A stretch of 64,000 nucleotides of DNA, taken from NCBI GenBank assembly GCA_012295275.1, contig CM022671.1:25584322-25648321 (forward strand), read 5' to 3'. Below are positions 53,168 to 64,000 of this stretch, in pieces (the stretch's first letter is position 1; each line of letters opens with the position of its first letter). The notes under the pieces were generated by a model, which made no database searches, had not been told where the DNA came from, and worked only from the letters and a program-made list of their open reading frames with translations. The translations under genes and the position numbers were made by a program. The stretch comes from Chrysomallon squamiferum. Its lineage: Eukaryota > Mollusca > Gastropoda > Neomphalida > Peltospiridae.

Positions 53168-54888
53168 ATGGCACAGGCAGCTACCACAGCATATACTGCA
53201 CCTGGATTCTGTGAACATTTTCTTCATACATTATATGATATGCAGCAGGCAGAAAAATTCTGTGATCTTAGACTTGATGCCAAAAATGGAGTCCTTAGAA
53301 CACATAGCCTTATTTTCCTTGCCAATAGCAAGTTTTTTCAGAACTGGATAATTCACCAAAGCCATGAATTAGAACTGTCTTACGAAATACCAGACTTAAA
53401 TGTTGAAGAGGCCAAAGGCATTATTAAGTTTTTATATACTGGGATTCTTGAACTAAGTGGCCATAATATTAATTCATATTTAGATTTCTTTGAAAAGCAT
53501 GCTATAGATGAAGCCATAAATCTTTGCCATGAATTTATCTTAAGTAGAAGACTTTGTGAGCATACAATGGAAAATGAAAGTGGAACAGCCGGTAATGATA
53601 AGACTGAAGAGGTCTGTTTATCCACTGAGCAGCCATTTCAGTCTGCTTCAGAAACAATTGGCAACAAGCAGTGCAGCGACTTCCATTTGAAAAATCATTC
53701 TGATATTTCCACCGTTTCAGATTCTGCACAGTCACAGACTTGTGTTACTGGTAGTGAATGTGCTAGAGCAGATGATAAATTACTTCTTCATGTGAAACTC
53801 GAAAAAGTGGATGATGATTTCTCTGAATTGAAAGATTTAGATGAAGGTAGTGACAAATTGCAGGAAAGGAAAGGGGAATTTCCGATCAGTGATTTTTCTG
53901 TGGTAATTGATCCAGTGAAAAGGAAACGTGGAAGATGTGTCAGTCGGTGTAAAGACAGACAAAGTGTGTTTAAGCTGAGGTGTAGAGGCCGAAAAGTTAC
54001 AACAAAAGTCAGATGTAAAAATAATGTTAAACCCAAACAGAAGAAAATCATAACACAAGATTCCATTAATGATGATTCTGCTGATGAAGCAGTTAAGACA
54101 GAGCTTTCAAATATGAAAAACAAACAGAAGAAAAGGTGCAGAGAACGAAAATATCCTAGAAAATATTCCTGTGAATTTTGTGGTCACAAATCAGTACGAT
54201 ACGTAGAGTTGGAAAGCCATCGTCATTCAAAGCACGACATTCCATTTGATGCTTCCAAATATACTGTCTACAAATGTGAGGTGTTGATTTAGTTTTTACT
54301 CTTGTTTTACTTATTTTTAAGTGTTGAGATTAATTATGCAGTTATTAGTATTTGAAAATTAGTAAAATATTTGATACTTCGATCTTACTAAATAATCTGG
54401 TATTTTATTCAAATGTAAATTAATTGATACTTTGTAAAAATAGCAACTTCAACAATCACAAATTATTTTAATTATTACTAGAACAGCTGTTTGTTAAGAA
54501 TAATGTTCTAATTAAGTATTCTGGATATTAACCTATAATTATTTATTTTTTTACTATCTCTCTCTTGAAAGAAAGAAAAGGTTGAAAGACAATGCTTAAA
54601 TGTTTTGAGAGGTTTAAAAATGTATCTATGCTAAATTCTTTAATTTGGTTTCTTAGTTGTGTGATTTTGAAACAAATATTCCAAAGCGTCTTGAGAAACA
54701 CCATGCAACTCACACAGAAGAGCGTCCAAATATCTGTGAACACTGTGGAAAAACATTTAAACTGATAAATGATCTCAATGCACATGTTCAGAGTCATATC
54801 TTTCCTGAGAAATTTTCTTGCCACATTTGTGGTAAATCCTTTTCATCTCCTTTTACTGTCAAGGTCAGTAAATTATGTTATTTTTCTG

Positions 54889-54925
<37 letters not shown>

Positions 54926-57712
54926 GATTATCTAACTTACAGAAACCTTTTATTTCAAGGAACACTCCAGATGAAATAATACATAGATTATCTGATATGT
55001 TCTCTTTAGAGTTTTAAAGATACATAATATATCTTTAGCTGCAATGATACGCATTAAGGAATCAAACTCTAAAGTTTATGTGAATAATACAGTAAATACT
55101 TTTATAATTATTGTTGCTGCTGTTATTTTTACTGTTATTATTTACTGTTATTATTTACATTATCAAGGAAAAGGAAGTCTATAATTTGGTTACCATAAAA
55201 TTTATATATGTTATTTTAACGTTTTATTTATTTTACTTTACATACTAGTATATAAGGTATGAATTTTAATATGTTATTAGGATCACATAACAAATATTCA
55301 CTTGGGCCAGAAGAAACAATTCCTTTGTCATTTGTGCTGCCATGTAACAGCTGACAGCCGCAATTTGACTCTACATCTTTGGCAAAAGCATCAAATTCCT
55401 GTACCTAAGAAGTGTCAACTGTGAGTGTTTCATTACACTAAAATAATTTTTCATTTACATACTTTCTGGGTTAAATCTTCGACATTTTGATGGATAGCTA
55501 TACTATAAAGATATCTGTACCAGTAATAACAAAATATTTTACAGTCATTTGGATTCCATTAAAAAAAAATCTGTTCTTTTTTTAAAAATATTTTACATAT
55601 TGAGTATTTTTGCCAGTTAATATTAAATAATAATTAATATAAAACATATTTAAGAATGTTTTATTTACTACAGTTTTTAATATTTTATTCAATCACATAG
55701 AGAATATTTTATTTAAAAACCTTTTCTGAGTTTTTACCATGATTAAAACAATAATTCTACATAACTTCACCAGTAGTAGTCATACATTTTTCAGCTTTAC
55801 CAATCAACATGCTGTCATAACCACTAAACTTCCTTAAATCTCTTTATGAATTAAAGTATTTATAAATGTTACATTCATTTCAGATTCAAATGTGATGACT
55901 GTGATTTTGAAACAGTGAGAAAACATAAATTTACAATTCACAGAAAGCTACATACAGGTTTGTTTATTAATGTTTTCAGTATTTTTTGTTTTAGTAAAAG
56001 CAGTATTGTATCCATTTATTGTTTTCTGTCAGATGTAATAAAACTGAGACAATTAGACCTTCTGCAAATTGTTTTTATAAAAATCTAATATAACTGCATC
56101 ATGTTAAGAATAAAATGAAACTTATATTAAAATTTACACGTAGGTAAAAATTACTGGTTTTTCAAAAAACAAGTTTCAAAAACATTGTTTTCTTATGTGT
56201 CATGATTCTTAAATTTAATTCATGTCAAACAAAATAGTTAAACAAAATATTTTTGTTCAGGTGTTCGAGATCATGTTTGTAAAATCTGTGGAAAAGGATA
56301 TTTAACAGGAGGAGCTTTACGTTCACACATGCTGTGGCATTCTGGTATTGTTTATTTATTGTTTACATATGCTATTATATTTTTGTTGCATATTTGTGGT
56401 ATATATTTACTGCATAATTATAATATAAATTTAATTGCTTGTTCTTTCTTAGACTAAACAGAAGCCTAATCACATAAAGTGTTCAAATAAGAATATTAAT
56501 TTATCCAGGCAGAAAGGTTTTGTTACTAGTAGTCAAAGTAGGAATAAATTTAAAAATATTTTTTTGTTTTGTTTTATTCATGTTAAGATCTAAGACTTGA
56601 GGAGGGGAATACAAAATTTCATCTCATTAAATTAATAATTTTATTAATAAATTAATTATTTTTATTTAATTTTTGTTGTTGTTGTTTTTTTTTTTTTTAA
56701 AGACAAAATCCACCAGTGTACATTTGAAGCTTGTAACTATTCTTCTCCATCAAAACGTCAGTTGGATCAACATGTTCGCTTGATGCACACACAGAGGGTA
56801 AGTTTACATGAAATTAATGATTTTAATTATCTCATTGATTATAAATAACTCACATTGATTTGTTTTTGAAAAATTCTTTTCACAATTTATTTGTTCTCTT
56901 ATTATTTTAATATTAATAATAATATAAGATATAAAATTTATGAATATTAAGAACAGTCAAAATTAAAGATACCTAAAATCTAGTTTGCCTTTGATCCTGG
57001 TGTGTTTGTTTCTTTTTAAATTCTCAACCGCATTTCATGTTGTTTTATTGTGTTTTTTACAGTTTTTTAAATGTAAAATAAAAATGAAGCTAACATTAAA
57101 AAATGTCTCATCTTTAATAATATTATATTATTTTGTTATTGACAATATTGTTGTTTTAAAATTATTTTTAAAATATCTTGTACTACTGTTGGTAAATATT
57201 TTGGAAAGATATTTAAATTTTATTTAAACAATTATATGTGGGAGTAATTTTTATTTTTATTATTCTTTTCTATTTTTTTTTTTTTTTTGCTTTACAAAAA
57301 GTTACAAAATAACTAAACATTTTTTCAAATATGTTCTGATCTGACATAATGTAAAGAAATGCTTTTGTTTCAGAACTTGAAGCCTTATGCATGTCACCTA
57401 TGTAGCCATCGATGCTCAGTTCAAGGAAATCTAAATAAACATTTAAGAACAGTTCACAATCTGGACATACCTGACAAACGACGACTGTCACATCTTTACA
57501 ATCTGGGCAGGTGTGGCAAATCAAGAATACCTGTTTCTTCAGAAAAAACAAATGTTGATAATCCCAGTACACGAGAACCAGAAAGTAACAAGGACGACAT
57601 TCCACAGACAACCGGACAAACTGTTATAGAACCAGTCAGCGATTTCTCCTCAGAGTCTGCACAGTATGCATGGACAAGTTATCAAAATTACTACCCTAAT
57701 GTGCAGTATTGA
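53168..57712 (+). CDS. BTB domain C2H2 zinc-finger protein, paralog 2
   Basis: Seven coding exons: 53168-54280, 54657-54863, 55281-55420, 55884-55957, 56261-56344, 56703-56797 and 57374-57712, giving 683 residues. The BTB domain aligns with paralog 1 (AYTAPGFCEHFLHTLYDMQQ, HSLIFLANSKFFQNW, FLYTGILELSGHNINSYLDF). Nine C2H2 fingers run from YSCEFCGHKS (333) to YACHLCSHRC..HLRTVH (599), and finger 8 again has C-X4-C (CTFEAC). The tail begins NLDIPDKRRLSHLYNLG and is much shorter than in paralog 1. From the second exon on, exon lengths match paralog 1 (207, 140 against 137, 74, 84, 95), so the genes are duplicates. The intron that splits the pre-finger region of paralog 1 is absent here. It is probably a nuclear DNA-binding regulator; targets are unknown. 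Confidence 0.88.
54894..54920. repeat. (AT)n microsatellite
   Basis: About 13 AT units some 30 bp after the exon 2 donor of BTB-ZF 2. Confidence 0.9.
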
Positions 57713-57775
57713 TTTTAATATATATAATAACTGGCAAGGGTTTGTTTTTCTTCTGAACTTTAATTATACTGTTTT

Positions 57776-58095
57776 ATATTATGGATCAGGATTAAATCGC
57801 GTCATTTTTAATGTTATTTTTCTTTTAAAAATTCAATATTAATTAAAACTTAAAAGACATTAAATGTGATTTTAATACAAAATATGGATCAAGTTTAAAT
57901 CATATAATTTTTAATGTTATCAAAAAAAAGAAAAAATTCAATATTAATTAAAAGTTAAAAGACATTAAATGTGATTTTAATACATAATATGGATCAGATT
58001 TAAATCATATCATCATTGTTATCCATTTCTTTCTTTTTTTCAATACTAATTAAAAGTGAAAATTAATTAAATATGATTCTAATACATTATCTAAG
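57776..58095 (+). repeat. About 104-bp tandem repeat, three copies
   Basis: ATGGATCA-GATTAAATC recurs at 57781, 57884 and 57989, each followed by TTTTTAATGTTAT, AATATTAATTAAAA and ATTAAATGTGATTTTAATAC. It starts about 60 bp after the stop codon of BTB-ZF 2 and is probably in its 3' UTR. Confidence 0.85.
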
Positions 58096-58313
58096 AAGAA
58101 ATGTTTTAAGTTTAAATTTTGTTTTCTTATTTTTTATTCAAGTGTGCATGTAAATTGTCACGAAGAAAAAAACACACACCCAATATACAATCTTATATCT
58201 GGCTTTTTGTTGTTTTTCCTTTTGAAAAATGTAATATATTATCTCAGTTTTAAAGATATATTATGTTAACTGCATCAGAATCTGATTCTGTTTTGCTACA
58301 ATTTAATGCATTA

Positions 58314-58345
<32 letters not shown>

Positions 58346-60958
58346 TGGCAATTAATTTTGCTTTAAAAAAAAGTAGTAAATACTCAGAAGGATGTTTTCA
58401 GGTTTATTAATTTTATTTTATTTTAAAAAGGAAAAAGAATACAGGCTGTGTAACTATTTTTTAATTCAGAATCATTTTGTTATGTTTAATTAACAGAAAC
58501 TGAAATAGGTGATGGTGCACAATAAAGTCATGGATAATGGAAACATTTGATAAAAATTATGCTGTTATTTAACTAAGTGATGAGTAAAAAACCCCAAAAA
58601 GTGATTTGAATTATTTCATTTGGTTCTGGAAATCTGTGACTTGGTGTTGTTATATAATTAACCATTCTGTGGAAAATGAGCATCAAAGTCAGCAACATTG
58701 TAATAAGTAAATATCCATAATTTTTCACAGTATTTGATATCAAAATAACCAGCAAGACACAGCGAAGCAAAAATAAACTATTCCTTTTGCAAATATAATT
58801 CTTCAACATATCTTCAGAGTTTGATGCTAGACTTTTCATCACAAAAAAAATTGGGTAAATAAAGTAAGAAATGTTGCATGTTATCACGTAAAACTTCAGA
58901 ATTAAAATTTAGGGTGGAAAATTAAAAAATGTATATTTTGTGCAGGAGTGAAGTTTTGATTCTCAGCATTGAAACTTTGTGTTTGACTTTTCCATAATTT
59001 TTGGATGCACCAAAACATATCTGAAATTTACAAGCTAAATAACAATATTTCAGATTTAATAAAAAAATTCCATTTGAAAACTGATTATTAAAATAATTTA
59101 ATTGCTAAAATAAATTTTAAAATAATAATTGCTGTATTAAGGTAGTCTTGGAAAGACGTTTATATATTTTGTTTGGACTGACTTCAGTCAAACATGAGAA
59201 CAGCACTTAATACTGTGCATTAGCCACACTTTCGAAGAGTGAATCAAATGATAAAATCAATAAAGACAAACTGTAAAGATGGAGTCCAAAAAAAACTCCC
59301 CAAAACCCACTTTTTTCTGTTTAACGTCTTCATGTTAAATACCTATCAAACAATAAGCATGTTGTAAACTGTTATTGTTTTCAAATTCAGATAACACAAA
59401 GTTTATCACATTTTACATAAAAAAATAATTTGTCAAAACTTTGTAAGTGAACAGAATACTACTTTGATTAGGTTGAAACCATTCACACAAAGTAAAATGT
59501 TATTTACTTTCAAACATCATTGAGATATTTAACGATATTCGCCTTTGGTTATTGGTGATGAGAAAATGGAAAAAAAATAAAATAAAATAAAAAATGTAAT
59601 ACCTTTAAAATGAATAAAATAAGCAGTTTTAATAGTAAACATGTAGACACTCATAACTGGTTTAAATTCTGTTATCTGTTTGTATCATAATTATGTAACA
59701 GAACATTTTAATTTATCCCTATATTTAAGATATTGAAATATTCTAGTTTTCAAATTCATTTTTTTCACATTTGACAAAATGTCCCCAGCACAGCTGAAAC
59801 TGTGCCAAGTTACAAAGTAACGTAACAGGATATTATATTAATGAATATGAAATCTCATGTAAACTAGTATAGAAATTTTTGATAATTACTAATTACAGCT
59901 GGTTGTTTAGGCTCAACTGACATGACAAAATCAAAGCACATATATCAAGTAAGTCTCTTTACCAATGAAGTTCCCCACATCTGTCCTACATAACAGCATG
60001 GAATGATTCAAATAATTAATCTTGCTTCACTACTGTGATTAAGGTAAATAAGGTGTAATATTTTTATATAAGAATAAAACGGTGAATTTGAAGTATGCTT
60101 CAAACACAATCAGCCCGCACAAAAATTAAAATCATTTTGGATTCTTAACAAAAAGTGCATCAGAAGTTTTAGAAAAAAAAAAAAAAAACGTGCAAACACT
60201 AAAATTTAAAAAGAAAACTAAATTAAAGCTGTTTTTGTGCCATACATGTACTTAAAAGTGTTTTGTAACTGGTAAAATTGTGGATTTCTTAAGATCTATT
60301 TTATTTAACAAGAATATATGACCTTTTATAAAACTACAAAAAAATAAAATAAAATCTTCAACAATAAACACAAAAATTCAAGTAATTCAAAATTATTCAA
60401 GTTTGTATGTAAAGAAAAATAGCTTTTCCTATTAGAAAATTGATTGTAAGAACACCATAAAATAGATTATAGCAATAATAATTGTGTTTTTCTGTCACCT
60501 AATTCATGCATTGGTATTCTCCCTTTACTTTCTTGGCATTAAATAAAACATTAAATAACTTTTTTTGTGACCTTTTCACAATTAACAAAAGATAATGCAG
60601 TTAATAAACTTGGAAAAAAAAAAAAAAGATAAACATTATGTAGTAATTAGGCTTGATGCATTTGAATAAAATAAATTATTCAAAGTTATGTGGATGTGTA
60701 TTAAAATTCTAATTTTTGTTTTCCTAATATTTTATACACTACATTTTGTGTATATCTTATTAAAAAAAATCAAATAAAAAGCTAATTAACATCTTAATGT
60801 ATAATATATATTTTTACTTATAATAACAAATGTTTTCTCTCATTCACATGCTATCTTAACAACATTAAAATTTATGATAATAATAATAATAAAAAATATT
60901 ATTACACTATTAACCCCAAAACAAGTGACAAAAATAAAACACAAAAATTTAGCCATAG
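58096..60958. other. Region between convergent BTB-ZF 2 and BTB-ZF 3
   Basis: About 2.9 kb of A/T-rich DNA with a CA repeat at 58314-58346. I recognise no coding exon. The 3' UTRs of both neighbours must lie here. Confidence 0.55.
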
Positions 60959-61608
60959 TTATTCCATACTTTGGAAGTATGACATGTACTGTGCAAAGGC
61001 TGCAGAGTCACAGCTTATTTCTTGCACAGCTGCTGCTACTGTTGGGACAGTGGGTGTTTTAACAACGTTATTTGAAGCAGACAACTCCATTTGAACGGCC
61101 TGACTTTGACTGCTTGTCTGGTACAGTGTGCTGTTCTCACTCTCTCCGGCCTGCTGTGCTGGGGCTGCCTCCAATTTGTTTTTCGAACTCCTTCCCAACA
61201 TGTACAGGTGTGAGTACTTGCGTTTGTCTGGAATGTCCAGTCTGTGCACTGTTCTCAGATGTTTGTCTAGGTTTCCTCTGACGCCTGTCCGGTGTGGGCA
61301 GAGGTGACAAGCGAATGGTTTGACGTCCTGAAGGAGAATTATTTTTTAAATGTTTATTACACATCTGTCACCAGACTGATAAAGTATAAAATTAATACAC
61401 ATGAATAATTAACATGAATAATAAAAACAATAAAATGAAATGAAACAAAACAAAACAAAACAAAAAACAAAATGAAATGAAATGAAATTAAATTAAATTA
61501 AATTAATCTTTTAACTGCATAGTCCTTTTGGATAGGAAAATACATATATGGCCTTTGATAAACCAGTTGTGGAGCACTGGCTTTGACAGGAAATAATAAT
61601 AATAATAA

Positions 61609-61639
<31 letters not shown>

Positions 61640-61655
61640 AATAAAATTATTATTA

Positions 61656-61697
<42 letters not shown>

Positions 61698-64000
61698 TCT
61701 AAATGAATCAATATAAAATTAGATTTATCAGCATGTGTATTATATTCTACCTCACCAACCAACTTGTATCAGTAATTGCTTTAATCTACTTGGTCGTATT
61801 CAGTATATTAATTATTACAGCACACATATGAAAGTTTATTCTGAAACAGACATGTTGTTTTTATGAACATAATCTTGTTACAAGGTACATTCTAAACAAA
61901 TAATTTAATAATAATGAATAATGTACACAATTACCCGTTCTGTATGCATTAATCTGATGTGTTGATCAAGCTGTCTTTTTGACGGTGAGGCATAGCGACA
62001 TGCTTCAAACTGACAGGCAAACTTCTTTTCTGAGAGTAGGTACAAATTGATAATGAAGGATTTGATTCACAAATACATTCACTTCTAAAATCACATACAT
62101 TTAATGGCAAGATGAAAAAAGCATTTGATCTTTTTCCAATTTGGTTCAACAGTTATATTCGGAAAAATCAGTAGTACAAAATCAGTTGCTATCCATTCTA
62201 CAGAATTAAGGAGGGAAATTAATGGAAACAGCAATTTATTAATGCTTCAGTTAAGATTATCACTTACCTCTAGTCATTATATGAAGTGTATAAATTGACA
62301 ATTTCTGAAAATGTACATAGTAGCAGTTCTGTGGAGAAATAAGTTGAATCTTTAATACCCAATGGTAATATTTTGGAGCTTGAAATATTCTAGTATACAA
62401 TTTCCATATATATATATTTTTTAATCACAATTAAAAACATTTTACAATTAAAACTTCTATGGACTCTGTGTGTGTTATTTTATTATTATTTAGTTTTTTT
62501 CTTCTTAATTATAGGTGATATTCAAGTGGTAAAATGGAATACTGAAATGACATAATTAATTACCTGAATGCCAGATCATGTGATGTCTCAGTGCTCTAGC
62601 TGTGATGTATCCTTTACCACAAACTCCACACTGAAAGTCACGCTGACCTGAAGAATTAAAAGCCTTAGACACTGTATCTAACATTTTTAACAAGAATTTT
62701 AGTTTTGAATCATATTTGAAATAGCATTAATTTATTGCCAATGTAAAATCTTTAGGAAGTCAATTTTGTTAATGGATAAAATGTTCAGTTATTATTTGTA
62801 AAGTATTATGAATATTTATTAAAGAAAAAATATATATTTTCAGATACCTTCATGAAGTTTTCTATGATTAATGAATGCAAATCTTCGGAATGCAATGAAG
62901 TCACAGTCTTCACATTTAAAACTGAAAAAGAAATCAACAAAATTTGAAATAAACAGGTTTCTCATAATAAATCTGAATCATTGACTAGTAAACTGGCCAG
63001 ATATAACCAAGGAATTCATTTGAATTTATTTCAATATATTTTACAATTCAGAGTTGGAAAATGTAAACAGGAAAACTAGTTTGGTAAAACCCACATTTTT
63101 AAAATACTTTATTTTAGTCAAGGTCAATTTTATAAACAATGTTTCTGGGGTTTTTTAGTTGGTTTACATTCAGTTAAAACAACTGACTTGTTACTAAATT
63201 AATTAAGAAAATTATTATTTAAAAACTAGATGCGCAATTACTTCAATCAAGCCTAAATGTGACCTATGTATATATTTAATTAACAAAAAAAAATAAAAAA
63301 TTAATAAACTCTAAAATCAGTTGTGAACACTGAATACATTAAAAAGAGTTGTTTTTTTTGCTGCTGTAAATCTTTTTATTTACCAAGCTGTTATTATATG
63401 TATAAGATGGAAAGGATAATAAAAAGAAAAACACACGTTTTGATATTAGATGGAGGCATTATCTTATGTGCATTGTAAAGGTGCTGGTTTAACTTGACAG
63501 TGTCACATGTTGTGTGTGAACACAGATGACACAAGTACTGCTTGTTTTTCAATCCAAGATGAATGTTGTCAACATGATCCTGAAATACATCAAAAGAAAT
63601 CAAAATTACTATTTGTTTTCAAAATCCAAAGATTACAAAGATTTTATTACAAAGTATATATCCATCACATACTTTAAACCTCATTTCATTTGGTCATCTA
63701 GAACTGTATAATAGGTTGTTCTATGATTTCAGTGAAAAGTCAGGCAGCATTACTGAAATAATTTAAGATATAATAATGATAGTGATGTAAATAAAAAGTA
63801 CATATTAAATAGTTTAAAATTATATACAACAGTTTTGTGGCTCATGCTTAGAAAATTATTTTCAGGCTGTTTTTGTGATACAAACTCCCATCTGTGTAAA
63901 ACATAACAAATAAATTACTTACTTTCAAAGTATACGGTGATGAAAATGTGCGATTACACTGTGTACACTGGAATTTGGTGGGATCAAGATGAATTTTCAC
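60959..64000 (-). CDS. BTB-ZF family C2H2 protein, paralog 3 (C-terminal part)
   Basis: Six exons are visible on the minus strand: 64000-63923 (runs off the edge), 63579-63437, 62921-62848, 62647-62564, 62029-61935 and 61327-60959 (TAA). They encode the last 280 residues. These start before finger 4 (VKIHLDPTKFQCTQCNRTFS) and continue through fingers 5-9, with YLCHLCSHTT, FKCEDCDFIA, FQCGVCGKGY, the C-X4-C finger CQFEAC and FACHLCPHRTG. The tail begins RLDIPDKRKYSHLYMLGRSS, closer to paralog 2 than to paralog 1. Exon lengths 143, 74, 84 and 95 repeat the family pattern. The exon at 63437 needs the weak donor AAC/GTGTGT. The BTB domain, if present, is outside the window. Role: probable DNA-binding regulator, by family. 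Confidence 0.85.
61437..61506. repeat. Pentanucleotide repeat (AAATG/AAAAC/AAATT)n
   Basis: Successive blocks of three related 5-bp units (GAAAT, CAAAA, TAAAT) in an intron of BTB-ZF 3, which suggests a repeat changing unit along its length. Confidence 0.8.
61535..61594 (-). mobile_element. Fragment resembling a mollusc SINE
   Basis: GGCCTTTGATAAACCAGTTG followed by TGGAGCACTGGCTTTGACAG and GAAAT resembles the reverse strand of a common tRNA-derived SINE I recall from mollusc genomes (GGCCTTTGATATACCAGTCG, then a GTGCACTGGCTGGAACGAG-like block). Only about 60 bp remain before it breaks into an AAT repeat. The match is from memory. Confidence 0.45.
61592..61697. repeat. Palindromic (AAT)n-(ATT)n microsatellite
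   Basis: About 16 AAT units pass directly into about 16 ATT units, so the two halves are near-complementary and could fold into a long hairpin. It lies in an intron of BTB-ZF 3. Confidence 0.9.

Noticed and set aside
53380-54123. Four antisense frames over BTB-ZF 2 exon 1
   Set aside because: They mirror the sense coding sequence and contain no domain.
62265-62285. Strong minus-strand donor-like AGAG/GTAAGT
   Set aside because: No coding block precedes it and the family exon pattern of BTB-ZF 3 is complete without it.
1-64000. tRNA, rRNA, CRISPR arrays, bacterial operon signals
   Set aside because: None was seen; split genes with GT-AG introns and microsatellites show this is animal nuclear DNA.

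Overview
The window is nuclear DNA from an invertebrate animal. It is strongly A+T rich (roughly 70-75% by eye). Genes are split by many GT-AG introns, most containing A/T-rich microsatellites. Protein similarity, the divergent STYXL1-MDH2 pair, a GGGAGATAACTC-like palindrome and a fragment resembling a SINE I associate with molluscs point to a lophotrochozoan, most likely a mollusc. The phylum call is an inference and I do not name a species.

Layout, left to right. (1) 1-1865, minus: 5' part of TBL2 (ER membrane-anchored WD40 protein), running off the left edge. (2) 2057-3774, plus: complete POLD4 (DNA polymerase delta small subunit), 191 bp from the TBL2 start and divergent from it. (3) 6392-11591, minus: complete STYXL1-like gene (rhodanese-like plus dual-specificity pseudophosphatase), nine coding exons including one behind a GC-AG intron. 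(4) 11995-17473, plus: complete mitochondrial malate dehydrogenase MDH2, head to head with STYXL1. (5) 20096-35397, plus: complete SMG6/EST1A, the nonsense-mediated-decay endonuclease, 19 exons, with both exon-junction-complex binding motifs, TPR/helical region and an intact PIN active site. Its first intron holds a decayed LINE in antisense. (6) 35398-43859: about 8.4 kb without a recognisable gene, rich in T runs. (7) 43860-45505, plus: a small secretory thioredoxin-fold protein of DsbA type with CPES in place of CxxC. (8) 46492-64000: three paralogous BTB/C2H2 zinc-finger genes in alternating orientation (minus, plus, minus). The third is cut by the right edge, and the BTB domain is visible only in the first two.

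The genes do not form one pathway. The left half is housekeeping: DNA replication, TCA cycle/malate shuttle, mRNA surveillance and ER/mitochondrial stress factors, arranged partly as divergent promoter pairs. The right end is a local family of likely DNA-binding regulators that arose by duplication, with seven to eight coding exons, shared intron phases and nine fingers each where complete. I saw no CRISPR array, rRNA or tRNA gene and no new multi-gene system. The least described items are the BTB-zinc-finger cluster and the CPES thioredoxin-like protein. Exon borders were placed by hand from splice consensus, frame continuity and remembered family sequences, so UTRs and transcription starts are not defined.
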